From positions 43,197,363 to 43,261,362 of the forward strand of contig NC_061812.1 of the NCBI RefSeq assembly GCF_021462225.1: a stretch of 64,000 nucleotides of DNA, written 5' to 3'. The DNA comes from Girardinichthys multiradiatus (Eukaryota; Chordata; Actinopteri; Cyprinodontiformes; Goodeidae). Of this stretch, positions 35,937 to 46,441 are shown in pieces. A program made the position numbers and the translations under genes. Below the pieces are notes generated by a model. It had not been told where the DNA came from, did not search any database, and was given only the letters and a program-made list of their open reading frames with translations. Position 1 is the first letter of the stretch. Each line of letters begins with the position of its first letter.

Positions 35937-36357
35937 CTATGTACAAGTATTTACAATGGAGACAGTAGGATCAACCTGAGTGACCGGTTCCAGGAACACC
36001 TCTTCAACAGAACAAAGGGGCAGATGTCTTTCTGAACAGAAAGTCTCTAGTGGTGTGGCTAAATCTCTCGCAAGGTCAGAGACTTGGATGGGATGCTGCA
36101 ACTGAGACCTGTGATTTGTCTTTCTGGATGGTGAGTGAAGCATCACACAGGTGGTCTGGAGATGTTTGGGATGCCTCATTCCGCTGTCCACGTCATCAAG
36201 TTTAAAGGGCTGGCTGGACCACATCACTAAGATGTAATCAGAAATATGCAGAATTAGAAGATGGTGCTCACAAAACATGACAATTAGTTATACCCCTCAA
36301 ACATTAATCACATCTATAATATTATACTTGCCTGCATACAGTAGTCATGTTCTGGTG

Positions 36358-36360
<3 letters not shown>
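35937..36360 (-). pseudogene. unrecognised spliced gene end, convergent, left arm
   Basis: Last exon 36226-35937 encodes about 96 residues beginning MWSSQPFKLDDVDSGMRH and ending VDPTVSIVNTCT. A 101-bp intron (36227-36327, GTATAA...TTAG) precedes it, and the exon upstream reads in frame EHDYCMQA across the junction. It runs into the TA repeat, so the 5' part is missing. AATAAA lies about 90 bases after the stop. The stop faces that of the Myb/SANT gene 250 bp away. I do not recognise the protein. By position it could be the end of the element's transposase, but no catalytic motif is visible. Confidence 0.5.

Positions 36361-36414
<54 letters not shown>
36361..36414. repeat. (TA)n microsatellite, left arm
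   Basis: About 27 TA units. The mirror position in the right arm (38933-38954) has about 11 units. Confidence 0.97.
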
Positions 36415-36417
<3 letters not shown>

Positions 36418-37109
36418 TGCTGAAAAAAATAATGGGAACCCTTTAATAACACAATATAACTCCAAGTAAATCCAACTTCTGTGAAATCAAACTGTCCACT
36501 TAGGAAGTAACACTGATTGACAATCAATTTCACAAGCTGTTGTGCAAGTGGAATAGACAACAGGGGGAAATCTTTGGTGATTAGCAAAACATACTCAATA
36601 AGTGAAGTGGTTCTGCAGGTGGGGACCACAGACCACTTCTCAGTACCTATGCTTTCTGGCTGATGTTTGGTCACTTTTGAATGTTGGTGGTGCTTTCACA
36701 CTCGTGGTAGCATGAGACGGACTCTACAACCCACACAAGTGGCTCAGGTAGGGCAGCTCATCCAGGATGGCATATCAATGCAAGCTGTGGCAAGAAGGTT
36801 TGCTGTGTCTGTCAGCGTAGTGTCCAGAGCCTGGAGGCGCTACCAGGAGACAGGCCAGTACACCAGGAGACATGGAGGAGGCCGTAGGAGGGCAACAACC
36901 CAGTAACAGGACCGCTACCTCCGCCTTTGTGCAAGGAGGAACAGGAGGAGCACTGCCAGAGTCCTGCAAAATGACCTCCAGCAGGCCACAAATGTACACA
37001 TGTCTGCACAAACGGTTAGATACCAACTCCATGAGGATGGTATGAGGGCCCGACGTCCACAAATGGGGGTTGTGTTCACAGCCCAACAACGTGCAGGACA
37101 CTTGGCATT
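36415..37109 (+). mobile_element. Tc1-type transposon, 3' truncated, left arm
   Basis: Starts CACTGCTGAAAAAAATAATG directly after TA. Plus-strand transposase begins at 36712 and homology stops at CTTGGCATT (37109). Same family as 37612-38932 in inverse orientation. Confidence 0.85.
36712..37109 (+). pseudogene. Tc1-type transposase N-terminal fragment
   Basis: [20 protein letters not shown] then the helix-turn-helix [19 protein letters not shown], a GRRRATTQ basic linker, a stop at 36904-36906 where the other copy reads QQ, and [20 protein letters not shown]. The catalytic domain is absent. A cut-down relic. Confidence 0.85.
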
Positions 37110-37236
37110 GACTTTTTCAAAAGAGATTGCATATATGTTTCTCCCTGGTCTTAAAGAGTAATAAAAAGTCTTAAGATTTTGTTATCTATATAGGCTGTAC
37201 ATTTTTACATCACATCTCTTACATGCCATTTAGTTA

Positions 37237-37532
37237 CAGTACAGACCAAAAGTTTGGACACACCTTCTCTTTCAAAGAGTTGTCCTTATTTTCATGACTA
37301 TGAATATTGTAGCTTCACACTGAAGGCATCAAAACTATGAATTAACACATGTGGAATTATATACTGAACAAAAAAGTGTGAAACAACTGAAAATATGTCT
37401 TATATTCTAGGTTCTTCAAAGTAGCCACCTTTTGTTTTCATTACTGCTCCGCACACTCTTGGCATTCATAGTGATGAAAATAAAGACAACTCTTTGAATG
37501 AAAAGGTGTGTCCAAACCTTTGGTCTCTACTG
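37237..37532. mobile_element. Tc1-type MITE, 296 bp
   Basis: Ends CAGTACAGACCAAAAGTTTG and its near complement, flanked by TA (37235-37236 and 37533-37534). The arms pair for about 45 bases through GGACACACCTT and AAAGAGTTGTC. No coding. It lies in the centre of the large inverted repeat and breaks its symmetry. Confidence 0.92.
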
Positions 37533-37611
37533 TATATATAATACATAAGAGATTTGTAAATTGAACTGATTGGAGCCAAATTGAATGTTAAATGTTTTCC
37601 TTCACTATTAT

Positions 37612-38932
37612 TAAAAATAAAGGGAACACTCAAATAACACATCCTAAATCTGAACGAATGAAATATTCTCATTGAATACTTTGTTCTGTACAAAGTTGAA
37701 TGTGCTGACAACAAAATCACACAAAAAACATCAATGTTTTTTGGCAGAAGGACCACCTTAGTCTTAGAGAAGTATGAAAGCACATAGACAGGTCAAACTG
37801 AATTTTTCTAGATGAATTTGGTTTTATTTCTTGTTTTTTGTTTGATCAATTATAAACTAAAACATTATTTATTTATTAATGTGTTTCGCATAGTTTGTGC
37901 ATGGAGTAGCTGTGTGCTTGGTTGTGTGTGGGGTCATAGCCACCACTACATGCCATAACCACACCAAAGAATGATTTAATGTTTCAGAGGTCCTGTACTG
38001 GTTTTTACCGCGTGGCCCATTTATTTGGAGGGCCATGCAGCCCTCCAAAGAAATGCCACCCCACACCATTACTGACCCACTGCCAAACCGGTCATGCTGA
38101 AGGATGTTGGCAGCAGATTGTTCTCCACGGTGTCTCCAGACTCTGTCACATCTGTCACATGTGCTCAGTGTGAACCTGCTTTCATCTGTGAAGAGCACAG
38201 GGCGCCAGTGGCCAATTTGCCAATCCTGGTGTTCTCTGGCAAATTCCAAGTGTCCTGCACGTTGTTGGGCTGTGAGCACAACCTCCATTTGTGGACGTCG
38301 GGCCTACCATCCTCATGGAGTCAGTTTCTAACCGTTTGTGCAGACACATGCACATTTGTGGCCTGCTGGAGGTCATTTTGCAGGACTCTAGCAGTGCTCC
38401 TCCTGTTCCTCCTTGCACAAAGGCGGAGGTAGCGGTCCTGCTGCTGGGTTGTTGCCCTGCTACGGCCTCCTCCACGTCTCCAGGTGTACTGGCCTGTCTC
38501 CTGGTAGCGCCTCCAGGCTCTGGACACAACGCTGACAGACACAGCAAACCTTCTTGCCACAGCTCGCATTGATGTACCATCCTGGATGAGCTGCACTACC
38601 TGAGCCACTTGTATTGGTTGTAGAGTCCGTCTCATGCTACCACGAGTGTGAAAATACTGCCAACATTCAAAAGTGACCAAAACATCAGCCAGAAAACATA
38701 GGTACTGAGAAGTGGTCTGTGGTCCCCACCTGCAGAACCACTCCTTTATTGAGTGTGTTTTGCTAATCGCCAAAGATTTCCCCCTGTTATCTATTCCATT
38801 TGCACAACAGAATGTGAAATTAATTGTCAATCAGTGTTGCTTCCTAAGTGGACAGTTTGATTTCACAGAGGTTTTATTTACTTGGAGTTATATTGTGTTG
38901 TTTAAGTGTTCCCTTTATTTTTTTCAGCAGTG
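37612..38932 (-). mobile_element. Tc1-type transposon, internally altered copy
   Basis: Right end TTTTTTCAGCAGTG before TA; the left part starts within the inverted repeat (AATAAAGGGAACACTC), lacking its outermost bases. The segment 37745-38020 does not look like the rest of the transposase and probably marks a deletion or replacement that removed the second D and the E of the catalytic triad. Confidence 0.82.
37869..38635 (-). pseudogene. Tc1-type transposase, broken
   Basis: Start at 38635: [20 protein letters not shown], helix-turn-helix [54 protein letters not shown] frameshift near 38320 leads to [31 protein letters not shown] (first catalytic D) and SVMVWGGISLEG. After about 38020 the sequence no longer resembles a transposase. 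Inactive. Confidence 0.85.
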
Positions 38933-38954
38933 TATATATATATATATATATATA
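38933..38954. repeat. (TA)n microsatellite, right arm
   Basis: About 11 TA units followed by CACACCACCAG. Confidence 0.95.
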
Positions 38955-39380
38955 CACACCACCAGAACATGACTACTGTATGCAGGCAAGTATAATATTA
39001 TAGATGTGATTAATGTTTGAGGGGTATAACTAATTGTCATATTTTGTGAGCACCATCTTCTAATTCTGCATATTTCTGATTACATCTTAGTGATGTGGTC
39101 CAGCCAGCCCTTTAAACTTGATGACGTGGACAGCGGAATGAGGCATCCCAAACATCTCCAGACCACCTGTGTGATGCTTCACTCACCATCCAGAAAGACA
39201 AATCACAGGTCTCAGTTGCAGCATCCTATCCAAGTCTCTGACCTTGCGAGAGATTTAGCCACACCACTAGAGACTTTCTGTTCAGAAAGACATCTGCCCC
39301 TTTGTTCTGTTGAAGAGGTGTTCCTGAAACTGGTCACTCAGGTTGATCCTACTGTCGCCGTTGTAAATACTTGTACGTAG
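38955..39380 (+). pseudogene. unrecognised spliced gene end, convergent, right arm
   Basis: Upstream exon ends at 38989 (EHDYCMQA), intron 38990-39090 (101 bp, GTATAA...TTAG), last exon 39091-39380 from MWSSQPFKLDDVDSG to VDPTVAVVNTCT. It differs from the left-arm copy at only a few residues near the end (LKLVTQ against LEPVTQ, AVV against SIV) and neither copy has a stop or frameshift. The 5' exons are missing. Confidence 0.5.
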
Positions 39381-39632
39381 TTTTATTTTATGCCTTTTGT
39401 CTTGTAATCTTGATCTGTTTGAATGTTCTTTTTTCCACATTCTGTTTAAAATACTATTTGTGATTTTCAAAATAAACTGTGTTTAGAAATTTAAATGAAG
39501 TTGATGTATTGTTAGGTCAAATGGAAATAAAATACATTGGTGACAAAAACAATTTTGACATTTATTAGAACAGCTTAAAACTTTAAGAAACTATCTGAAC
39601 AAAACATATTTATTTGTTTCTTATATAGCAAC

Positions 39633-41131
39633 TTATTTCGGTACCATTCTTTCTAAGACGGAAAACAGACTGTCCATTCTCTGTGCCCTCATGTCCTCCC
39701 TGATCAACTCCATCATCTTTGTCCCTCTTTCTTTTCTGACCCCTTCCTGCTGGCTCACTGTCTTCCTTCTCCATCTGGTTGCCCACCGCTCCGCTTGGCC
39801 CTGGAGTGTCCTCAGGGATGGAGGCAATTAGGACAGGAGGTGTTGTGGAAGACCTCTGTCCCAACACCTCATCCATAAGGACAAACCAGGGCGAAGTAGC
39901 AGCAGTGGGCTTTTCACTGACTCTCTCTCCTGACCCTGGATACTTACAATCCTAAAGTTAGAAGGAAGAAAAAAAGAGTTGACTAAACAGAGAAACCAAT
40001 AAGACTTTTAGAAATATTTTTTTATTTTGTGTGACATGAGAACTTCTGAACATACTTTATATTTCTTTTTCATATTGTTCCACTTTTTTTTGGGCCTGCA
40101 AGGCGGTGACCTTCCCCTGTTGGCCCATCTTCTCCAGAACTGTCCTAAACAAGCAAAAGGAAAGAAGGAAAACCAAAAGAAGTATGTTAATCACTGGATG
40201 GATTTTAGAAAGATAGGAGTTATTGAAACTGGACAGAAACTGACTGCAAAGAATGTTGTTATTGTACCTCCAAGCCACGGTGGCTGAGTTTTTAGCTCCA
40301 GTAAAAAGGTGGTGGTTCTCACCCCTGAGCTAAATAAACAGGCTCGTCTGCTCCTTTGTCCCTAAACAATAAAAACAACAACAAAAAAACATCTTGCTTA
40401 ATATCAGTGTAAAAAAGTCTTTTTTAATTTTACATTTGTCTTAATTTTCAGAACATATTAAAATATTTCTATGCAAATGCCTAAAACAAGCTCTCTCAAA
40501 CTTTTCACTTCTTTACTGAGATTTGCTTGCATTTGAAAGTGTATTTCTCTTCAGCTGTACCTGGAATCACGAATTATAATGCTAGCTGAATTATAAATAC
40601 ACTTTTAAAAACACATATAGCACATTTCTTCATCAAAAATTAATATTTAAAAGCTTATTTATTCTCAATCACACTCTCCAGCAATACGGTAAGATTACAT
40701 AAAATCGTCCATTTATTCAGGTTAACTTTAATATCACCTGTAATGTCAAATCGACTTACATGACCAAATGACACAATACATTAAAATAATACTAACATAA
40801 ACTGTTAGAAATCACTTGTGTTTAACGTTCACTGTGATGACTGCCAGCAGGAGCTCAGTGCCGATAGTCCGGTCAGATCTCTACCGGGTCTAGCTCGCCC
40901 CACCGCCGGTAGGGCTGGCGAGTCAAGCCAGGAGTTAATATGGCGGGAGCGGAAAACTCCGAACACGTTGGAGCACGTTTGAAATTAGGCGATGTCTTGA
41001 TGAATCAAGCAGATTTTTCACGTCCACACAGTTATATTCCCGCATTAAAAACATTATAAAAGTTCATTTGTGTCACAGAGAGTGTAATTTTTCACAGTTT
41101 ACTCACAGCTTTTGCCACTGTTGTCTGCCAT
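39633..41131 (-). pseudogene. Myb/SANT-like DNA-binding protein gene, broken, right arm
   Basis: Exons on the minus strand: 41131-41107 (MADNSGKS), 40361-40268, 40145-40056 and 39951-39633. Exon 1 plus 2 joins as a Trp codon, giving WTKEQTSLFI, then the same TAG as in the left arm, then LRGENHHLFTGAKNSATVAW. Exon 3 reads TVLEKMGQQGKVTALQAQ and has nine A where ten would keep the frame to KKKWNNMKKKYK. Exon 4 gives DCKYPGSGE, ATSPWFVLMDEVLGQR and, after a one-base slip near 39760, ELIREDMRAQRMDSLFSVL. SANT domain first, acidic/basic linker, helical C-terminus. Function when intact: DNA binding, probably to its own element's ends (inference). Confidence 0.75.
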
Positions 41132-41493
41132 GGCTGCCCCTTTTTGACCAAACCGCTCCGACCCGCAATGAATCATGGGATAAGATGGACCGCAAAGGAT
41201 ACTCACAACGCATCCTTCAAATCAGGCAAAAGAACGACACATTTGTGTGCCGCATTTGACAGACCTTCCACGCCGCGCTGTGACGTAATCGGCCCACAAG
41301 TACGGACTTGGAAGGATCCAGCCCCTGAATTGGGACACACCCTCGGCCTGCACATGGATACTCCTCCTACCTGTTTATTGACCAATAGTCGAGGAGCTGG
41401 AGAAAAGAAGGCAGCCCTTCTCATTTGCATAATGAAGGAGAAATGCATATGGTAAAGGAAAAAGAGAGACGAGGAAATGTAAAAATAACAAAG

Positions 41494-41590
41494 GCATGTG
41501 TAAGGAAAAGGAAAAAGAAAATATTTACATTTCTAGATGAAAACGCATGTGTAAGGAAAAGGAAAAACAAAATATATATATTTCTACTTT
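41494..41590. repeat. 51-bp tandem pair at the outer end of the right arm
   Basis: GCATGTGTAAGGAAAAGGAA starts at 41494 and again at 41545, each followed by an AT-rich stretch and TTTCTA. The left arm has a single copy, at its outer edge. Confidence 0.85.
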
Positions 41591-42753
41591 TATTTTTAGT
41601 TTTGTCAGGATCGGTCCTCCATACTAAAGGACCATGTGTAAAATCTCCTCACAGAAACACGAAAACATAAACACATTTTAAAGATCTATAAATCATTTAA
41701 TGCAAGAAAAGCTGGTGGAGTTGGGACCCATTGGCAGAAATAATCCTGATGTTCTGATTTTACAGTTACTCTGAAGCAGATCCTTGGGCATTCTAAGGCG
41801 TTCCAAGGCCAGAAGGAAAATGTAATCCCTGTTGTTCTCTCTCCTCCCAGTTGAAAGTACCTTGAAAACTTCCAAAGGCAGCAGAAACAGCGGCTTTACT
41901 TTGTGCTCCCCATGTATAATTTAGCTACTCACTTGATTTCTAAGGGTGAGTCTAGCCACACAATGGAGGCTCATTTCAGCCACTGGTATCCAAGACCAAG
42001 TTTTTTCAGTAATAATCCAAATCTAATGACCATTGGAACGGAGACCATCATTAACATTTCCTTCAAAATGTAAATAATGTAAATGTAACTGAAATGTTTT
42101 TAAAATGTATGCTTTATTTTTGAACAAAACTTGTAGCAACTTTTAATAATTTCTGTAAAAGTGACTACAAAAAAAGGATTTTCTGTCCTGCCATCTCAAA
42201 CATCAATATGTGAAGTTTAACAAACACAGAGTTTGATGTGAAACAAAGGGTGAATACATCTCATACCCACTATTAATGGGTGATTTGGGATTTCTGTCTG
42301 TTTCAGCTGACTTCAGCTGTTTAAAACAACTCAATAAAATCTACGTATCAGTGGGACGAAAGACAATGTTAACCAATATTAAGAGTCTAGAATTTCTTAA
42401 GAGACTGTTGTCAAATTTGGTGCCATTTACTTCAGCTGAATAACCTCCATAGCTATATCAACCCACCGGATCGACTGCAGCTCGGCAGTCCACTCAAGAA
42501 CGGGAGTAAACCTTTGGATTTTGTGTCAGCTGTGCAGGAGCACTGGAGATTGTATGTTCCTGTTCTTTCCTAGTTAGCCCGATGGACTCATTATCAGCTG
42601 ATTCACCAAATCAAGTAAAGTACATTTATACAGCATGGTTGACTTAACTTCCACCATTCTGAGCATTTACTTACTTTTCCAACAAACTCACGTTATTATG
42701 ACTTCTTTTTACAGCAGTAGAAAGTAGAAAAAAAAACTACAAAAAGCTTCACT
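41591..42753. other. unique DNA, nothing seen
   Basis: No supported gene or repeat. Small frames only. Confidence 0.5.
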
Positions 42754-42786
42754 TAAAGGACCTATACCAGAGGTATAGGTCCTTTA
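42754..42786. other. perfect 15-bp palindrome with 3-base loop
   Basis: TAAAGGACCTATACC, loop AGA, then the exact complement. Could be a cruciform, a small hairpin RNA or a relic of inverted element ends. Confidence 0.8.
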
Positions 42787-42949
42787 CAGCATATACAGTC
42801 ATATTTTCCCTTGCTTGTATCAAATAAAAGTCTAGACCTGCATAAAAAAGATGCTAATAAGGTTTTATAAATACCTACTACAAAAAAATATGTTTATTCT
42901 ATGGTTATATTAATATTAATATCTATATCTTTTTTGACCAAAGTTATTA

Positions 42950-43014
42950 AGAGCCACTTTGAAGAGCCTAAAGAGCCATGCGGGGCTCTAGAGCATGCAG
43001 GTTGTGGATCCCTG
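42950..43014. mobile_element. right end of a hAT-type element
   Basis: AAGAGCCACTTTGAAGAGCC, AAGAGCCATGCGGGGCTCTAG and the terminus GGTTGTGGATCCCTG resemble the AGAGCC-rich end of fish hAT elements. The same AAGAGCCACT motif precedes the right end of the element at 24295-24722. No matching left end found. Confidence 0.55.
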
Positions 43015-43411
43015 ACATAGACAGAGGGTCATAACCTGCTGCAACTGCATGAACTGCTATTTATTTAGTCAGGAATTACATATTTTATCTTAAATTAACA
43101 CAGAAATGGATCCCCAGACCCAAACTTAACCTTCTTCCATGGCCATCTCAATCTCCCCATTTAACTAATGTAGAAGACCGGTGGGGTGAGTGGAACAGAG
43201 GGGGATATAAAAGTGGAACCAGGACTCTGGATGACCTAGAGAGAGGCTACAAAGATTAAATATCGCCGTATATATGTGTTCCAACCTTCTGAAATGTTGT
43301 AGGAGAAAACTACGGGGGGTAGGGGGGGTGTACATAGCATTGACAGCAAAGGTACGAAAACATGGGTTACAAGTGATTTTGTTAAAAACAATAATTTTCT
43401 TTTAATAAAGG
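43015..43411. other. unique DNA, nothing seen
   Basis: No recognisable gene or repeat boundary. Confidence 0.45.
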
Positions 43412-43610
43412 ATCTTTTTGCGGCACTAATGGCCTTTATTTTTGTTATTTTTTCAAAATCGGCAGACAGGAAGTGGGGTGGAGAGAGGGGGACGGCAGGC
43501 AGCATAGGTCTCCAGGGTCAGGACTCAAACCTGGGACGGCTGTATCGAGGACTGAGGCCTCTGTATACGGTTCACATGCTCTACCGCTGCGCACGGCATC
43601 CCAAAGATTA
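43412..43610 (-). mobile_element. tRNA-derived SINE copy
   Basis: On the minus strand: GCAGCGGTAGAGCATGTGAA (A-box region), TTTGAGTCCTGACCC (B-box), CTATGCTGCCTGCCG, CTCCACCCCACTTCCTGTC, AATAAAGGCCATTAGTGCC. The fullest of the four copies in the window. Confidence 0.87.
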
Positions 43611-45940
43611 ATCTATTTCAGGTCTTTTCCCACATTGTTAACAGGAGTCCTGATAAATTTGTCTGTATCTGTTGGAGAGAGAAAGAAAAGAGAACATTTG
43701 AAGTGGTTTGGGATTTCTTACATCATTTGAGAACAGCTTGACTGAATCTGGAGCTTGCTCTACCAAATGAATGTTTCCTAACCCAAAATAAAGCACTGAG
43801 GGAAATGTTTTTTCTCTGTAAACATAAAATTAATGTGACATTCTGTAGCCTTATAGCTCCACTGTAAACAGCACCGGCGACATCAGCCAGTGAAGCCTAT
43901 TAGAAAACACCATCTTACTGTAAAAAAAATAAAGTTCATTTGGAGCGAATATTAGAACAACAAATAAATAAGCTATTGGATTTCTCCACAGAATTCAATC
44001 TTCCACATTTTAAACACCACAGCAGCTAATTATAGCCTTAAGTCAGATGCTTTGATACATTTTCCCTCAGCGGGAATCCTGTGCTTTTCCTTTCCTGGAA
44101 GTACGTTTCTGTCAGTCCCGAGGTAAACTGCCTGATGGTGCCCAGCAGGACTCTGATCACCCTCAGCATATATTTTGTTTATGTGTATGTGTAGTCCGGG
44201 GAAGAGCTGACCGCACATAATGCCAAATGCACTGTCACATAGCACGAGAAGTTCACCGCTATAGCTTTCATCGTGTGCAGATTGTGGGCTTTGAAGCTCT
44301 AAAAAAGTGACTGCCACTCCAGCTCTCTCCTGACATGTTGCAGAAATTTCAACAAAAAAAAGAAAACAAACCTCCTGGTAAGGAGCATGTGTGCAGGCTC
44401 TCCACGTCTGGCGCTGGCAGGCTCTCTAGTGTCTGTGCAACACAAGCCCAAGATCAACAGCAGAGAGGGGAAACCACCCCCGGTGTCGGCAGACCGCGGC
44501 TGTCGGGCCCGTCACGTGCAGGAGGGAGGGCGCTGTCACCCTGAAATGCAGCAAAACCGTAAACTTGTCTGGCTTAAACCAAATGCTTTGGAGTAAAGAT
44601 TTAGAAGGAAAGACGAGGAAGGCTTATCCTGGAAGTGTGTATTTCAGGTACTGCTGCTTCCTCTTGGCTCATATCCCAGTCTTTCTCCAAGCAAATATCC
44701 CACACATGCATTCATGCCGCCTCCAACGAAGAGAAGTGTGAAGGTCTTATGGGGAGGGAGTCACTTTGAGGCCAGAAGGGTTTCTCCAAGAAGTGACGCA
44801 ACTCCATTGCTCTCCTCTCCTATTAAAGTCACCCCAGGGTGACATATGACATCCAGACATGTAGGGAGTAATTGTTTTTACTGATGCTCCCTGACGAAGC
44901 ACCACGAGGATCCCCCAGTCTCTGCCGGCCATTGCCCATGTGTTTCCCATCAGGGGAAGTCTGTGGTTACCTTCCTGATTTTGCTGGACTGGAAAAACAT
45001 AGCTAATATGGTGTGATCTGGAAAAAGCTTTGATGAAGGGTCTTTACAAATAAACCCCTGAATGCCATATGGTTTGCATTCATCTCCTAGTTTATTTCCT
45101 ATAAATGTCTGTTGAATATTGTGCAGAGCCAACATGTGTTTAACCATACTTGGAAAAACAGAAGGCCGGGGAGAGCAGTTTGTGGCATAGAGTGATTATT
45201 ATGATGTGTCTGTTTTTTTCTCCTTCCTGCGTGATAGATGTTCCGCAGAGCCACTCCAAAGCAAGCAAACAAGAAAACATCCAAACACTTCTCCTCCCAG
45301 CATCGGGAGCTCACCTTACAGATGCTGGGGCCCAAATCAAACCATGTTCCACTCACAAAGCAATTAAAAAGTAATGATTGTCGGCATCATGATGACTCAT
45401 GAGCTGACAGACTTTCCTCCCATTAAGTTGGATATTCGGTTACCACTGACGGGGAAGTCAACAGACAGCAGGCGTCCAGCAGTGGAGGACATGTGGAAGT
45501 GAACTCATCCAAATGCAGCAGACTTATCCAGCAGGCTGGAGATCTAACCAGCTTTCTGTGCTGCAGCTACAGGGAGGATAAACAATTATCGACCAGCAGC
45601 TGCCTGCGTGGGCGTCGGCTTCACAAAACACTTTTTCTTCTTTTATTAGTCGTCTGTGTGAAAAGAAACACCAAGGAACGCACATGTCGAAAGTTCACTT
45701 CAAATTTTAAGCAACAATACGCAAATTTTCCACTTGCTTGACGTTTTCTCAAGACAAAGTGTAAAATATCTGCAGCTGTATGAAAACAGACGGAAGTTTG
45801 TTAAGATCTGTCAGCCTTATTTGACTTAAATTGACACCCCACCAACATTTTTGAAGGACATTATGTGAAATCATATATAAAAGGCTGTTAGAAACTAAGA
45901 GCTACAGTAAGAAGTACTAACTATTGTCACCTTGTCTCTG
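43611..45940. other. unique DNA, possible regulatory content
   Basis: No recognisable protein; frames of 60-95 codons on both strands lack domains. 43980-44320 and 44860-45360 are repeat-free and evenly composed, and could be conserved noncoding elements. This is not demonstrable from one sequence. Confidence 0.4.
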
Positions 45941-46439
45941 GTGTTTTTTTTTTCTGCTCCTCTCCTCTGTGTGGATTGGTTTTAAAGAGGTTTGGAGATA
46001 TGCTCTCTTCAAATCTCAAAATAAAGAACTGCAAAAAAACAATAAACAATGGCACTCTTCCATGAAGAATAGGTTTATGGAGCCCACTACCAATGGCTAT
46101 CCTGCCAACAGATTCTCCCACCTGAGTTATGGATCTCTGCAGCTCATCCTGAGCTACCATGGACCTCTTGGCTACTTCTCTGATTAATGCTTCCCTTTTT
46201 GTGGCTTGTTGGTTAAGGTGGACGGCCATGTGTTGGTAGGTTTAGCCATACTCTGTCAAATGATGGATTGAACAGTACTCCAAAAAAAGGGTTGAAACTT
46301 GGAATATTGTTTTATAACCTGACTTAACTTAATTCCTGACGTGTCTGCTGTCTTCCCTTGTCTTTATGATGCAGTTTGCTCATAAATGTTCTCTATGAGA
46401 GTATGAGAGAAAAGTGGGCACTTCACAATTATTCACTAT
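45941..46439 (-). mobile_element. decayed Tc1-like fragment
   Basis: Minus frame 46229-45927 reads REVAKRSMVAQDELQRS, TQVGESVGRIAIGSGLHK and LHGRVPLF, the second helix-turn-helix of a Tc1 transposase. Catalytic domain and ends are missing. Confidence 0.75.
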
Positions 46440-46441
46440 TA

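Larger units (their letters stand above)
33862..37109 (+). repeat. left arm of a large inverted repeat
   Basis: From AAATTTATATATTTTC (33862) to GACACTTGGCATT (37109) this arm is the reverse complement of 38243-41535. By eye identity is about 95% over long stretches (for example 34050-34560 against 41340-40840), with a roughly 100-bp segment near 40705-40795 absent from this arm. It contains a Myb/SANT-like pseudogene, a convergent unrecognised gene end, a TA repeat and a Tc1 fragment, in that order from outside to centre. Confidence 0.93.
38243..41535 (-). repeat. right arm of the large inverted repeat
   Basis: Mirror of 33862-37109. It keeps the same order (Tc1 piece, TA repeat, unrecognised gene end, Myb/SANT pseudogene, outer end GGCATGTGTAAGG). 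It holds an extra segment around 40705-40795 that the left arm lacks. Confidence 0.93.

Noticed and set aside
44030..44317. 95-codon minus frame resembling an ordinary protein
   Set aside because: No recognisable motif or flanking splice signals; the stretch is more likely noncoding.
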